A stretch of DNA of 64,000 bases from Lethocerus indicus (GCA_019843655.1 JACDQD010000002.1:3234585-3298584), one strand, 5' to 3'. Numbered from the stretch's first letter, positions 35,224 to 49,379 are shown. Numbers and translations are program-made. Notes: a model not told the origin generated them from the letters alone.

Positions 35224-36078
35224 GATGCCTGGAATAATATACGCCGGCCGGATTTCAGTATCTGTTTTTTACGTAGCTCAGAGAAAAACCTTGTTATAGA
35301 AGTTCTATGGAATTAAATTGGACAAGTGAGAGTAATTGGATCGGTTGACTGCACATTGGAGAAAATCCCGACTTCCGTTAATGACACGTTGGTTAGTTCG
35401 TTAACTGGCTATTAAAAACGGTCCACTGGGCTTTATTATGAGTGAGATAGGTAGAACAAAATGAAGACTTTATTAGGTTAGTCAAGTTGGGGGAAGAAAT
35501 ACGAGACGGGGACTGAAGAGGGACTGGGGGTTGGAGCGATGGCCGATATATCTGTGCGCAGCCGAGTGATAAATGCAGACGGAGTTTAATTAAGACGATA
35601 ACGGTTTTACCCGACCCCTTCGAGCAGAACACCAACTGCCGCTACAACATACCCCTCTAGCCGAGCTACCAGTTATAAATCATACCGCTTCTATTTATTC
35701 GGGCATGAATTCAATTATTTGTGTCCCGTAACGTAAATTACAACTCGTACAATGGACGAAATTACTTGAACAGCCTTTCATCGAGAGAATAGTGAAGAAG
35801 AAGAAGAAGGCGGGGAAAATCCCTCCTGGATATGTTCGAACGTTGAAATTCCATCACTCGTACGATTTTCCGCCTCCAATTTTACCCTACGACAGACCTT
35901 TTTTCGACACCTCAGTAGCAGCTAGTAGGCACGCCGTTACAGGTGTGATGTCTAAACCTCACCGTTACCTGCTGCTGGTGCCTGCTAATCAGTTCGAAAT
36001 ACTCGCTTAATTTCAAACCCCAACCATCCGTTCCCCTTCGTTGCTAATAACCAGCAGATTGTCACGTGTAGTGTTCAC

Positions 36079-36254
36079 CTTGATATCTGATTATAGCAAT
36101 CGGACGCCGACTGAAAATGGGATGAAAAATACGGGGCGGGTCCAGTGCAATTTTCTTTTTCCACCGAACCATCATCAGTAGCATTACTGTATTCGGTCGG
36201 CTCTGAAGTATCCAGTTTGACTCGCTTACCTTGGCTATCGCGAGTGTTCTCCAT
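36079..36254 (-). CDS. Candidate first coding exon of a nuclear protein
   Basis: Minus-strand ATG at 36254-36252 opens 58 codons ending in a good donor (ATATCAAG/GTGAAC, exon end 36079) with two bases carried over. The peptide begins MENTRDSQGKRVKLDTSEP and is rich in Ser, Thr, Asp and Glu. GKRVKLD resembles the c-Myc nuclear localisation signal, suggesting a nuclear protein. The frame is also open upstream, so the start is uncertain. A second possible donor lies at CCAAG/GTAAGC early in the frame. No family was recognised and no downstream exon was linked. Confidence 0.3.
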
Positions 36255-37481
36255 ATTATAAAACGAGTTCATAGACTGGTATAATCTATGGACGGAGGAA
36301 TAATACACGGGAAATCGATCGTTGAGCGATGGGGCAAGCCTCGGAGATGCGTCTGTTATCTGGGGTTGTTATACAGAGAATTAGCGGGGCCCACCCCCAA
36401 GGGAATAGCGGCGGGCTGGGACCGCCTTTCAGAGCGATTTTACAATACCAAGGAAACCTTTGAAAGCCCAAAGAAATGGACTAGGATCGGAAGGGAGAGG
36501 AGGGAGAAAGAGGGAGAAAAGCCGGTCTCGGCCTCCCCTTTCGCCCGGATCCATCCTCTTTTCTTTCCCTTTCCACTTTCCTCCTCTTTTCCGCCTCCTC
36601 TTTCGCAGCGCCAAACAAATGGCGCCCACCCTTTCGTCCGTACAACTCGCGTGTCTTTCTGTTTTTTTTGGATCTCCGTGCGAGAACTGGGATCGCTTCG
36701 AATTATATTTTGAGACAAATTTTGACGGCGCGAAGCTCTTAATGTCTTAACAAAATATTGTCACCGCTTGAAAATGTAACTGGTGTTAAGCTGGGACGGT
36801 TTCGGTGTTCAAATAAGGTGTGGAATGAAAGCCGGTTCCGCAATCATAAATCGCCCTGTTCGTACAAACTGTATTATTGTGGACCCGACAACCAACGAGA
36901 TGTCCAGAAGCTGAGAAAATTGCTCCAGGGATACATAATGGCGGAAGAAGTTAGTCGATTGAAAATTGAAATTGATCGATCCCAAATATCTTCAGGAGTC
37001 AATGAATTTAGTATGCTGACAGGATGATATCACTACAAGGGGGAGATCGCATACGCTTCATAAATATAAATATTTTAAATGGGGTTCCGCAAGAGTTACA
37101 GGGATTATCGAAGTTATGAGTGCACTAACCGCTGTATTTAAGTAGTGACCACGGCGTTATGCAAAAGTCGGTTTATCAATGGACCGAATACTTGAGTCAT
37201 GAATGACAATCGTTAGGTTGATAATAAACTACAACGGCATCCTTTCCTTTTAGAGAAAATTGTCGGAGGGGTAGCGGTCTTCAGTCGAAAAGAGGAAAAT
37301 AAACGCCCTTTCGAGACAATTATTATTCCGGAAAAACGATTTCGCAAATCCGTTTCGAAAATTGTATCCGGATGCCGGCCGGTAAATTTGTGCCCGGGAG
37401 GCAAACAAGGTTATTGGGACGTCGGCCTTCACTCAATTTCCAGCTTGTTGCATCCTCATCCTCCTCCTTTTCCTCTTCCTA

Positions 37482-37490
37482 CTCCTCCTC

Positions 37491-37515
<25 letters not shown>
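37482..37515 (+). repeat. (CTC)n trinucleotide tract
   Basis: About eleven CTC/TCC units followed by a C run; reads as Ser or Gly runs in overlapping frames. Confidence 0.85.
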
Positions 37516-37521
<6 letters not shown>

Positions 37522-40500
37522 GTTCCCCTCCGGACCCGCCGAGTCCGAAATTCGATTTGTCAACAAGCGAAGTGATTTCACCGAACAGGAAGGACCCGTC
37601 GCTAAGTGACCTCCCGCACTTTGGTTTAGAGACAGGGTCACCGCCGTCTTGTGTTATTTCCGGACGCGAGGCGTTGGAATTCGCCGGGGGTCGGTCGCGT
37701 TCCATTGGAAAGACGGCCGGTTCAATTTAATCCACCCGATTACAAGTCACAAAACATTACCGACTTACTTAATCTTGATACTCCGAAATTTAAGGCTGAA
37801 TAAATTTGAAGAAATGATTAATCAAGGTCAAGTTTTCACCTTCTATCTGCGACCACTCAATTTTTCTTAAATTAGACCGGTTTCGGCATTTCAGCGTGGG
37901 GCTGGGTGTATCCGTAATCTCAACATTTATAACGTTGCGAATAATATTTATTTTTTTAGATATTTTTTAATCGTAACAACATCCAAGGGACATGACTAAG
38001 TTTCCACTTAATTAATGAAAAACTACCGTTACTGGAAAGTAGATGTATAGATATAGAATCATTAGTCGATAATTTTATTCCTTTCATACTTCGTATTATT
38101 AAATTGATTTCTAAATTTAAAGTATTTCTCGGATTAGCCTGCTTGACCGATTTTCCTCCCCGTTTCCGATAATTGGATTTCCGTCCGCCCGAGTTCTTTG
38201 ACCGTGCCAATGGTAAATAATACAGATTTGTTATCAAATAAATTGTGTCGGGTAAAATGTAGTTCCGCTCGAATGTCGACCGAATGATTTTAATTTCTTT
38301 AAGCCATGATAATATTCATCAGATTATAAAGTTAAAATATTCCAAATGCAAAGTGCGACGAGGGCGGATTCGACAACGTTATGAAATATATTGAATAGAA
38401 AGAGATCGCTCGGTCTTGAAATAAGAATAAGAACCAATATTTTGGTACTAGCTTATTTGAATATTTGTAGAATTACATTACTTTATAAATATAATGTAAT
38501 GTAAAAGCAAATTATTTATTAAAAGAAATTTAATTTAGATTAAATAGGGTGTGAGTTGGGTTGTAACAGTTCACCTGCAATTAACACTCATAATAATAGC
38601 TTTTCACAAACTCGCCCAAATTTAAATATGAAACGGGGATGTTGTTCGTTGATTTGGGGTGGGGGGGGTCGCAATTAATCCAGGAAACTTTGCTCTTATC
38701 GAGTTGATATTTGGGGCAAGTAATCGGAATTCAGTTAGGGCGGTACCTCGATGTAATCCATGCTACCTGGCCTATATTCAACCTGTTTATGACAACGCTG
38801 TAACTCCTCAGCGGATTACTGTGAGTGGGGCGTAGTGAAAATTAGTTCCGAAACTTCTAATTAAACCAAGAAGCATTGCTCTCATTTCCTTTATCTTGGT
38901 CAAGAGTAATAAATACCAATAATACTATAATAATTTTTAATTAACATTAATTACGTATGTAGTTGTAAATGCAATAAAATTAGGCTATGATGGAAGCATG
39001 GGAGCGCGATAGTAATACGTTTATTCTTAACAGAGAGCGGCTTTTAGCATCTCGCCAATATCAGTAGAACACTGTGAATTATATATTATCTCCGGCTATG
39101 ATGACAGTTATAATATGCTCGACCGAGTTTTCATTTGGTGACATTATCTGGTCTGAATTTTAAATTTCCTATATAATATATTCTTGCAAATATTTTTGGA
39201 AAATTGTTACTATTAACATACTCAATAGGTATCATACACGATCACTATATACAGTACTATATACAATAGCGTTCACTATAAACAATTGTATTCAATCTCG
39301 AGAAAAGGAATATTGACCAATAATTACTAGGATATCTGAAAAATTAATGAATCCGACCGCAGTATACTAGGTTTTTTTGTAACCGATATGACCAAAATAC
39401 AAAAAAAGTCCATTAAAAATACAAGTTGCATTTTCTTTTTAAGCGTGAAAATATGAAAGAGACAGTAGTCCTCAATTTCTTCTCCCGATTCGAGTTTTCC
39501 CAAACCGAAGGCAAACTAGTGAAATTGACCTATTACCGGAATCCAATTCAAAGAGAAGCGTCGACGTCATTACGCTTTTATTTCCAGTACCTTTGTAATA
39601 ATCGACTGTTCCGTATTTCATTTAACCATCAAAGCCGACAATTTCAACAAAGTTTCATCTCTCATAAAAGATTAGATTTCCAAGAAAGTAACGGCAGCGT
39701 TCGAGTAATACGGTTTACAGTTAAAAAATTTGAAAAAAGACGGAAGGGATGAGGAAATCTACTTTCACATTCCTTTACCAGGAAAGGTACATTTAACTGC
39801 TGAAATTTAGTTTACTTACATAATTATTTGAAAAACTAATATAAAGTAACTAATATCAAAGAGAAGTCCCAATAATATTGTAATCAATTACAAGCTTAAA
39901 ACTTGTCTTTCTTTAGAAATTGTGAGAACACTTTATAAAAATTTCTTTTTCCATCTCGATATATTTCATGGCTCTCTTTAATAAAACGTCCGGCACATAC
40001 TATGTTGCTTTATGCTTGTCTCCGCCCATGGGGCAGCCCCATCTGTCCCGCTTGTTATTTTATAGTTGCAATAATTCGTGGTAATGGGGTCGAGGTTAAG
40101 GCGGCGTTCCATTAATTCGGCGGGGCCCCCGGGGGAGGTTACTTGTCCGCAAGAAAAACGGCGCCCCCCCCACCCCCGCTCCCTCTGACGCCTTCCAATA
40201 AGCATCAACTTCCTCACAACCGTTATGATTGGACCATGAATTCTGGCCCCAATTTAAAACCAGTCGGCCGTGGTCGAAGTCAGTGTTCTGTATCGATTCG
40301 TTTTAAAATTATGATAATATTGTGGTCCGAGAGATAAAAGCGGGGATAGAATAATGTACGGCAGTTCTTCCGACGCAATATTTCAAAATTATTTTTAAGC
40401 GATAATTTTAGATTTACGATCCCTGATTACAATTGTTTAAACAAGTTTATATTACAAGGGAATGGCAATAGAATTCGACAAACAGTACTAATTTCATGAC

Positions 40501-43500
40501 TCAGCTCCCTAGGACGAATTCTAAACGGACTCTGATAATTCTTTTAATAACCGTTATCACTCAGTCAACTCTGAGTTCGCCGCCGGCAAGATTTCGATTT
40601 TCTACGCGCAGCCTCTAACTTGCCGAACTCACGGCCGAATTATTTCAGAGGGCGGTAAAAATTGTGAAGGTGGAAAATATATAGGGTGGAGGGGGGGGAG
40701 GGGCGCGAATCCGAAGGAGCTCGTTACCGAGGCAGGAGAACGGCAGCCGAGAATTGGTATTCGCCGAGGATGGGAGCTCAGGAGAAATTTCATCCCCTTG
40801 AAACCAGCCAGCCGAATATATTTAAATAGAAATGTAGAAAACGTTCGCTATAGGCGTACGTTCGGGATTTTTACAGATACGGGTTTTTTCTCAATCTATA
40901 TTTCGGACTTTATTCCGATTTGTTAGTTAAAATACATTTTATTTAATTGAATATTATCCCCGTTCTATACATCCATTGAACACATGGAACAGGAACTTCT
41001 GTTTCTTCATGAAAATCACCGTACCGTAATATTCCTAAAATAGGACTCATATAGGAAACTCGTACACTCACTCATCTATTAATGAGAGTAGGTGTATGTG
41101 CAGACGTGACATTTGTAATTGGCGCCAAATTACAGGTGTACAGAGGTACACTGGGGATTCGGATTGGATGATAAGGAGGTATATATGTATTATATATATA
41201 TATGAGGGTAGTTGATATGGGGGATTGGTGGGTGAGGGTTAAGGGGCGAGTGTGAAGGGCCCTGTAGTAAGGGCGGGACGGTGGTGGCCGCTGGCATCGA
41301 TTCGGCCTCCAAGGACTAGCCCTCAGGTATGGGCCCTTGCTAACGAACCGTTTCATTTTATAAAATGCATAAAACGTCCGGTCTACTTATTTTTGTCTCA
41401 CCCCCACAACACTATCCACTCCACTACACCCCACGGATCTGATCTACACGCGTCTGATCCAGTTTCCTTCCGCCTTTGTATTCGCTAATTACCGGCTCAG
41501 TTTTTTGCAATTTCCCCCCCCCCTCATCCCTCGGCCCCAATTCGGTTAGCCCGTCCTTACCCCCAATTTGGCAGGCAAATTGGACATCGGCCGACCGACC
41601 GATGGCCCGTGTACAGCCCGGTTCGTTGGCTCTACCGTTAACCGGGGTCGGGTAAAACCGGTCTATCTAAACATTAACGAAGTTAGGGAGGGCAAAAGAG
41701 AAGAAAAGTTCCAACATTTTTCGGTGCTGATAATAATTCTGAAAATATACGATACGAAATATAATATTGTGGGAATACGAGCGGTTGAAATCATTATATG
41801 CCGACGTCATTTGCAATTCTTTTGCAGATTCGAAATTGTGGGGCCTCTTACGTAAGCTGAGCACACTCATTCATGCATTTGGCAGGCGGTTAAACAATGG
41901 ACTTAATTAGCAGCGCTAGTGAAAAACAAAAGGGGCCTGCGAATACCACGCGAACGATGTTATTGTCGATCCGCCGTTGTACGTTTTGTTATTTTACAAT
42001 TAAGAGTGGATTCTCCTGACCCCAATCGGTACAATATAGAATAATTTAACAAATCTTAAAAAATTGTTTTAAATCAAAATCGTTAATAACAACGTCCAAT
42101 AATTAGAGGGAATGCGGTACAAAATGTTCCTCGGCAGTAAAAATGTATCCGTCCTCTAAAGTTCACAGTCATTAATACAAGTCTTGAGAACTGCCCTGAT
42201 AACTACATAATAGCACAATTTAGTGGGGTAATTTATGGATACAGGCTACGAAAAAAGCTGTCTCTCATTTCACTGTAAATATGAATTGAGCTATAATTTT
42301 TTCTATCACGACTCCCCGTATTTATAATTAGGCTTACAGACGACACATTGAGTGAATACATACAATAACGAAATTCAGTATAATTTACTATGTTTATCAT
42401 TAATTCGAACTTCATAAATTAGTTTCCGCTGTATTTCGAAGAAAGATAAATAATAAGCAGGCCTATTTTTCAAATTGAAACATACATTTATTATTCCAGT
42501 TGTTCGGTAATTTTTATTTTACAAAATCACGAATCCCCACTCGACGCTCCGAAGTGGTTAGCGTGCGATATTAGCCCCGCGAAATTTCAGAATTGAGACC
42601 GACGAAAATACTTAATGCACGTGACAATCGAACTCATTAACGTTAAACGCCCGGCTTTCGAGTTCGATTCCGAATGGTATCGATTGCCGGCCGCTTTATC
42701 TAGAGCCCGCCATCGGTTTCACGGCCGTTCCCGGTCACGTTTTGTCGCCCCGCTGAAAAGAAACAATAATAACTGGGTCCGCATTTTTGACACAAAACTA
42801 TAAATAAATAATTGGATCTTGCAAGGGATAGAAGAAATAATAAATTATTTGAAATTTTGTAATTGACGCTCGCCCATACAATCTGTGTGTTTAAACTAAC
42901 TAGCCACCTGAGAGAAACATATAATTTAGATATTTAATGGACATGTAAATTCGGAAACAATAATGAACTCCTTTCATTGTCAAATAATCTGAATTCAGTT
43001 GGTAAAGGGAGTTCCTGCCTTTCAGGAATTCCGGTACTTAGTTAACTATATATTATAGCAGTGTTTCCAGATACCAAAACGTAATTTCTCTTGGTGCCGG
43101 GCAGGTTGCCAGAGAATAGAATATTTGGGTTCTTATTGTTGGTTAGTCACTTGGAATGTGCAGGATTATAGAAATTAATTATTCTTTTCCATTTTATATT
43201 GATATTTTTCACAGAAGATGTGCGCCCATTTTCGTTGTATGATGTATGAATACGACTGAGTCGGAGGGTACTGGAACAAAAGTACGTGTTTTGTAAAGCA
43301 CACGCAATTTTGACGGAATATATTGGGTTCCCTAGCATTTTATCGTCAAAATTATCGCCAGTGAAATAATTGGCAAATTTTCTAATAATTATTTCACAAA
43401 TATGTCCAACGACGATTCAGATTATTATGCCACGGTGACACGATCGGAGAAACAATACAACTGCCCACAAAAACAGACATATTTCTGATTGTTTGATGTC

Positions 43501-43906
43501 CTTTCATTAAATGTAAATTAAAACCCGCCAATAACACTTCCACGACGAAATGTTAGGCATACGAGGGAAACATTTTTTTTCGACAAACCATATTTGTTTT
43601 TTCTAAACTATGTCTGGTTCCAGTTATATAATATTCAAGATATTGTTTAATACAATTTCAATGGAGAGACGCCCTATAGATGGACATCGGATATTGAGGA
43701 GAAGCCGGCATTCATTTTGCCTTATGTGATATTTGCACATTAATTATGAACGAAGGGAGAAACAATGCAGGAGTAAATGCTTTTTACCAGGGCGAGATAT
43801 TTCTCCCCTTTGCCGCTTAACAATGCCTTTGGCGAACAATGGGATCCACGGACGGCATTGTCTTCCAAAGAAACCTCCTCATATAACGAAAACCAAATGA
43901 ATCAAT

Positions 43907-43908
<2 letters not shown>

Positions 43909-43944
<36 letters not shown>
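43909..43944 (+). repeat. (TA)n microsatellite
   Basis: 18 pure TA units. Confidence 0.92.
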
Positions 43945-43947
<3 letters not shown>

Positions 43948-45617
43948 AAATCATTCCTAATTTCCTTATGAAATGTTTATGTGGTGTGGAGGGTGGGAGT
44001 TTCATCTTTCATAAATGTTCTCTCCACACCCATCTATTGGTACTGAATCTATTTAAGGTGATTAGCAACTCGAATTATAATTACCAGAGTAGAAAATTAA
44101 AGGAGCAAATAAAAAATACTATTCTCGGTATCTATTAAAACTACATTCGTCAATGCCTTAAAACGAGCGTTCTACGAATGAATATTACAATTCATAATAC
44201 CTTAAATTGTACAAGAAATAACTCAGTAACGACCGATTACGCAAAAATCTACCATTTACGTTTCAAAACCAGAACGGACTTTGTGTACGGCGTTAATGAA
44301 CTCTTGGCGCTATCGGACCTCTTAGCGAACCAAACGAGTTTTCTTGCAGTTACAAATGCGAATTGATTCCGAGTTGAGCTCATATATAAGTTCGGGGGGG
44401 GGGCTCCGCATCGGAGTCCGATAAGTTACTTCTTCCGTTGGCAATATGTCAGCCGTACAGGGGCGTAGGAGGGAAGCCCCAGATACCGGGGTTCTAATCC
44501 CGAGGGATCAGATTAATATATCAGGGAGCACCGGAGTCAAACTTATACTCTAACCAATACCCTCCCCACCCCCCCAATGCCAGGAAAGGAGCTGGGGGAG
44601 CAGTATGACCCGAGCTTTATTGCGCCTGAAGAGCAGCATTGACTGCAGACCGATATAATGAATTCCCGGCGATGGTCTTATTTTGCCGTGGCAAAATGGA
44701 AAATGGAAATGCAACGATGCTGAATTATAAATATTTGATAGGCGTTACGAAAAGGTACACTCATTGTAGGAGTTACAATCAAATAAGAAGTTATTTCAAT
44801 TATTCTAATTAATTTTTTATTGTTTCAATAATACAGAAATTAAACATGGTGGGCTAATCAGTAATAACAGTCGTGTGTCACAGAAATTATGAAATTAAAT
44901 TATCGAAATAACATACATGTTGTCATTAAATGTCCTTAAAGGTAATTTGATTCCATCATTTTTTGGAACGAAGACATAGATTACATTGATTATATTTGGA
45001 ATGTTCATTACGGGATATTTATACCAACAGAACTGTATTTTGTAGGAATGTCTTCGTTCGAATAAAATAAACTTTTATTTCATCATGAAATTAATTAATT
45101 GTGTTTCAAGAAGACGTAATCGAGGCGGGTAACTTTCGGGATGTTGCACGATACATTTTTGTAACCTGAAGAAGAGACCTGTTGTAAAAGTTCGAACAAA
45201 ACCTACAGACCTACGGAGGTCCGTATTTACAGATCTCTGAAAACCCGAAGCGGGCGTTAGAAGTAATTGGAATTGGGCAATCAGAAAATTAGACTTCCGT
45301 CTGAAATTGGTGTTCGGGCCGTGTGAGCGGGCCAAATGAAAATTTTATCGTAACACCAGCGACAGTACAACTGAATACGATTAATTCCCGGTACAATTAC
45401 GAGGGTGCGGACAATTTAACAGCAATTGCACACTGCTATTTGCAGTTACTCCACTATATTGCTCAATTCGAAATCCGATATTCGTAGATAACCTCATCTG
45501 AGACATAATTTTCGGATAGTGCTTAAACGAAGATGTATATTTCCTGAAGGAAAACATTAATTTTAATGAAAGACGTTCCGTTAGATACTCTTCATTTATT
45601 ATTTTCTTCTGTCTACT

Positions 45618-45682
45618 CTGGTTGGTTTCGTCTTTTGCCAGACCGGTTTCGTCTCCTCACCATCTTCAGTAGGATGGTGAGT
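45618..45682 (-). repeat. GACCGGTTTCG-family copy with hammerhead-like core
   Basis: Read on the minus strand it contains CTGAAGATGG, GAGGAGACGAAACCGGTC and TGGCAAAAGAC, in the same order as the right foldback arm at 18469-18508. CTCACCAT (45656-45663) also pairs perfectly with ATGGTGAG (45674-45681). It is an independent insertion, so the motif belongs to a dispersed repeat family. Confidence 0.6.
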
Positions 45683-47985
45683 AATTCAGGCGTATTGGTG
45701 GCATCATGTTTGCACTTCCACTTCACATTGATATAGTGAATTATTATAGCGGCAGTTCTATCTATATAAAGATAGAACGGGTTGCGAGCATATAACAACA
45801 AGTACATTTCATTTTTGTTTACGTTATATATGTAATGTTTTACGGTACGTATCTATTACAAATCATGGATTTATTGTTGTGTTTATAAAGTACACAACGG
45901 ATGCCGATCTACGGATTTGTCCTTCTAAAGGGCTATTTTTGAAATGAAGCATTTTTGTTTCGCCAAAGGGCTTTGGCCCTTCACATACACATAAGTGCAC
46001 ACATTCCATCTGTTTTTTTGTAAAGAGCTCACTTGGCGACAGTTGCAGGGCAAGTGCCATTATTGCCTCCTCCTCCTCCTCCTCCCCTTCAGGCCCTCAA
46101 AGGAATCAAATATCGGCTAACTCAGAGTCACTTTGGTTTCATCCAAGGTACAATACCTACTCAGGACTTTATTGTTTTTGCGGTGTGCCGGCAGATAAAT
46201 GTGATTTTAATTCTGCGCTGTACATTTCATATATACATATTTTGATGTTTTAGGTTTACTAACAAAACCTCAATAAACTGTTACTTTCCATTATTCGGGG
46301 GAAGAAAATTTAATCAATCATTATTTAAAAGCCGAATAATTCCAGAATTAAATTATTAGTGAACGATTTCTAATATTACATAATTTCCGGAAAATAAAGG
46401 CAAACAACTATTTGGCAAAACAAAATCGCCTTAGGGAACGATATGGGAACTAATGAATTATTCAATTTGGAGCACGCGTTAAACGAGGAGATCTATGTTT
46501 ACGCCTTACAATCCACCGATCGCTGTATGCAAGTTACTTGAAGCGCATGCATAAACTAAACTCACTGGGAACACTGAAATACAAGTCAAAAGTTAGTACG
46601 CACGATGTAATTCCGCGTACGCGATGTAGGAGACCTATTTTTATGCGTAATATTCATCATCCTTAACGAAATTTATTATTTATATATTTCGTTACATAAT
46701 CTTCTTAGAAGGACGTAGTACAGTGTTAAATCAAGATATTGAAATGTCGATAAAGAAAGTAAAATTACAATGAAATTAGGTTAAAAAAGATATACATAAA
46801 AGTTGTAATATACGAAACATTTCTTTTTGAAACGGATTTTTAACTGGTTCTTTTGAAAAGACTATCAAACGGAAAGTGCAAAACTCAGACTATAGAAAAA
46901 AGCGTTAGTCTCCTTCTCGAAGTCCTTCTTAGTCCCACTTACCCGATGCCGGTAAAACACAAATGGGGATGTCTCGTCCCTATTTTATATATGTACGTAT
47001 GTGTGCGTGCGTGTGTAAAGTCTAAAAGTCTGAGCGGCGGCAACATGCGGTTTTCTCTTTTCGGTGACGTTTCGAGGCGGACTTATATATTTCCCAGTTT
47101 CCAGCGCCGGCTCGACTTTCGGGCGGGACGGGATTTTTCGATAACCCGGTTTTCCGGTTTCGGGTGCTCCGGTCCCGTCCCCGGTCGGAGAAAAGTTTCC
47201 CATTCCCGCCGCCGTGTGCCGCCGTGACGTAAGAAGGCAATTTCGGAAAGGGGAGCCGCCGCGGCCTCCCTTTATTGACTCCGGGGGGCCCCGACACGCG
47301 CCCAAATGAAATCTGGCCGCCGACCGTTTTTATCGCTAATTCCGCCTAAGCTAGGCCCCGACAGGTTAAACAGCCAATATTTAGGCGTACGACCCCCCAT
47401 AAATTCCACTCACCGTCGCAGCGCCACGTCCCGTTTAGCGTTTTACCCTAGCGTCCTACTATTTACCAGTTATTGTTTCGTTTCATAAAAGATTTTTAAT
47501 ACCGGCATTTCCTGCCGGCACTGCGACTGGCAATTGAATCTTGAAATTTATACACCCAACCGACAAATATAGACAAGATCTAAACTTTAAAGTCGATAAT
47601 ATTAAGAGAATGCACCCCTACCATCTTCCGACAACGTTCCTTGCAGACAGATCTAAATGTGTAAGAAAATTAGAAAAAGGGGGAAAGTCAGTGGGTTTCT
47701 TATATAACGCGGCTCATCGTCTATAATAATCTAAAATTGAGATACATCCAGAATTAAGTAATATAACTTTGATTTTGACGATACTTCAATATCAATCGAT
47801 TAGAAAACTTTCTAAATTGTAGAGCCGATATAACTTAGAAGTGTAAGTCTCGGCGGTTATACCCGGCACACTGAAGACGAGAAGTTTAACTTCCGGCCCT
47901 GGGTCGTCCATTTCTAAAAATTGAAGCAATAAAACTCCCAAGAAATGTATCGAAGACTCGTGGCAAGCTGTACAATTGCACTTAC
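45683..47985. other. Gene-less stretch
   Basis: No supported coding sequence. It holds a (TCC)n tract at 46067 and a GC-rich, CpG-rich patch near 47010-47300 whose open frames (up to 124 codons) resemble no family. Confidence 0.4.
46067..46085 (+). repeat. (TCC)n trinucleotide tract
   Basis: Six TCC units. Confidence 0.8.
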
Positions 47986-48045
47986 TTCGCCTTTGTGGGT
48001 TAACGGCAAAAATTCTTTGAGGTCGTAATCGTAAACTTTCTCCAT
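47986..48045 (-). CDS. Candidate first coding exon, unidentified protein
   Basis: Minus-strand ATG at 48045-48043 in a good context (GGAGGATGG) opens exactly 20 codons up to a perfect donor (GGCGAA/GTAAGTGC). The peptide starts MEKVYDYDLKEF and is well mixed, unlike the AT-driven frames around it. I do not recognise the protein. The next exon would lie at lower coordinates and was not identified. One short exon with one splice site remains weak evidence. Confidence 0.22.
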
Positions 48046-49379
48046 CCTCCGGAAGGATCAAAGGCGAGATACCGAAACTTGGCTTTCTTCCTTCGTAATA
48101 TCGGGCTTTCGTTGAGGCGGTTCAGAGAATAGGGGATATTCGGTTTAGTTATAAATAATGTGCAATCGATTGTAAACTATTTATAAAAACTTGTAGAAAT
48201 TTGGTATTGTTAATACAACTTTTTGTAAACGCAAAGATTATTATTATTTTTTTAATGCAATGTCCTGTGGTCCAATGTGTGGCCATTCGTTTTTCCTCCA
48301 AACTAAAGGAAACTGTATAACAATCAATAGATAATACGTTATTGGTCAATAACACAATTCAAATTTTTACAATAGTTATTTTGTTTTTGTATTCAGTTGA
48401 TGAGGGATTTAGTTGTGCATCCGCACATACCCTGATTGAGCCGGGAGGGTTAGTTTTGGGGCTGGTCTACGGCAATTTCCTAATATACTTCAAAGGGGTT
48501 GGGGGGGGGTGCGGCAGAGATGGCCAGTGTCAATTAGGGCCTCTGGATTGCGGTCCCGGATTGCATTAGCGTCATACCTCTGGAGACCTTTAACAAGAAA
48601 GGGATAGGGTTACACGCCGTTTAACCATAAACATCCGCCCGGGGCGGTCACATCCGGCCTCCCACCCCCCCGCCTTATACCTTAATTACCCCTTGCCCAA
48701 CCAGATTGCCCTAAGGAACAACCGCGCAAGAGAATCAACAGAATAATCCCTAAAACATTCTGGACCGATTATATAAATTGCTGGAAACAAACCACTTGCT
48801 GTTCGCTTGCATTTCGAAAGCCTATAGGGCCCCATACACCAGTAAGATATATCTGATTTTTAATTATGATCGCACAATTCGTTCGATGACAAATTACGCT
48901 TGATACGTGTGTCATTAATTAGCGTATAAAATAATAATCGGTGTATATATATTGCAATGCACTGTGGATCTCAACATAGCAGATAGGGGACATTGAACAC
49001 GAACTACCTATCCTGATTCCTGTGCTATTTAAATTTAGTATAATGTATTCTGTTGCATAATTTGTGTAAAAACTTTGTATACTATATCATTAACCCCTAA
49101 AAACTGCATAACTTAGTACACAGAAATCGAATACACGTATAGTATTTATATTAAATATCTCTTTCAACACTTTTTACGCACCGAAGCCGCAAAATTAGCA
49201 GCGAACCGACGCGGTATTTTTTTCTATAAAACTATAACCGTTCTAGTCGCTCATCGGTCGTTTAAAGCACGGTATAAACGCACGACTTGGCACGAATGAG
49301 CGGTAGTTTCAGTTCGCTCGACGACGTCATGTGTAAAACAGGAGATATGTTCGGTTTGCCGCGTTTCAAAAATTCGTTC

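Larger units (their letters stand above)
27924..36078. other. Mostly gene-less stretch
   Basis: Apart from one candidate exon at 29805, no supported coding sequence. Minus-strand open frames of about 140 codons at 28467-28898 and 29157-29582 show no family similarity. It holds a CCCT tract at 30719, a strongly GC-rich island with CCGGC words at about 31850-32300, a second near 32640-32930, and a cluster of palindromes at 35083-35223. Confidence 0.4.
36255..45617. other. Mostly gene-less stretch
   Basis: No supported gene. An 89-codon plus-strand frame at 36758-37027 and a 108-codon frame at 39426-39752 look moderately protein-like but match no family I know and lack good splice sites. It also holds (CTC)n at 37482, a trace of the GACCGGTTTCG family near 37876, a tRNA A-box-like AGTGGTTAGCG near 42552, (TA)n at 43909, a Sox/homeodomain-type cluster near 41890-41930, and C or G homopolymers. 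Confidence 0.4.

Noticed and set aside
36758..37027. 89-codon plus-strand frame with a helix-like stretch DVQKLRKLLQGYIMAEEV
   Set aside because: It looks protein-like but has no ATG start, no clear splice acceptor and no family match.
44450..44520. GGGGTTCTAATCCC, a T-arm-like word
   Set aside because: No matching A box or acceptor stem; not a tRNA gene.
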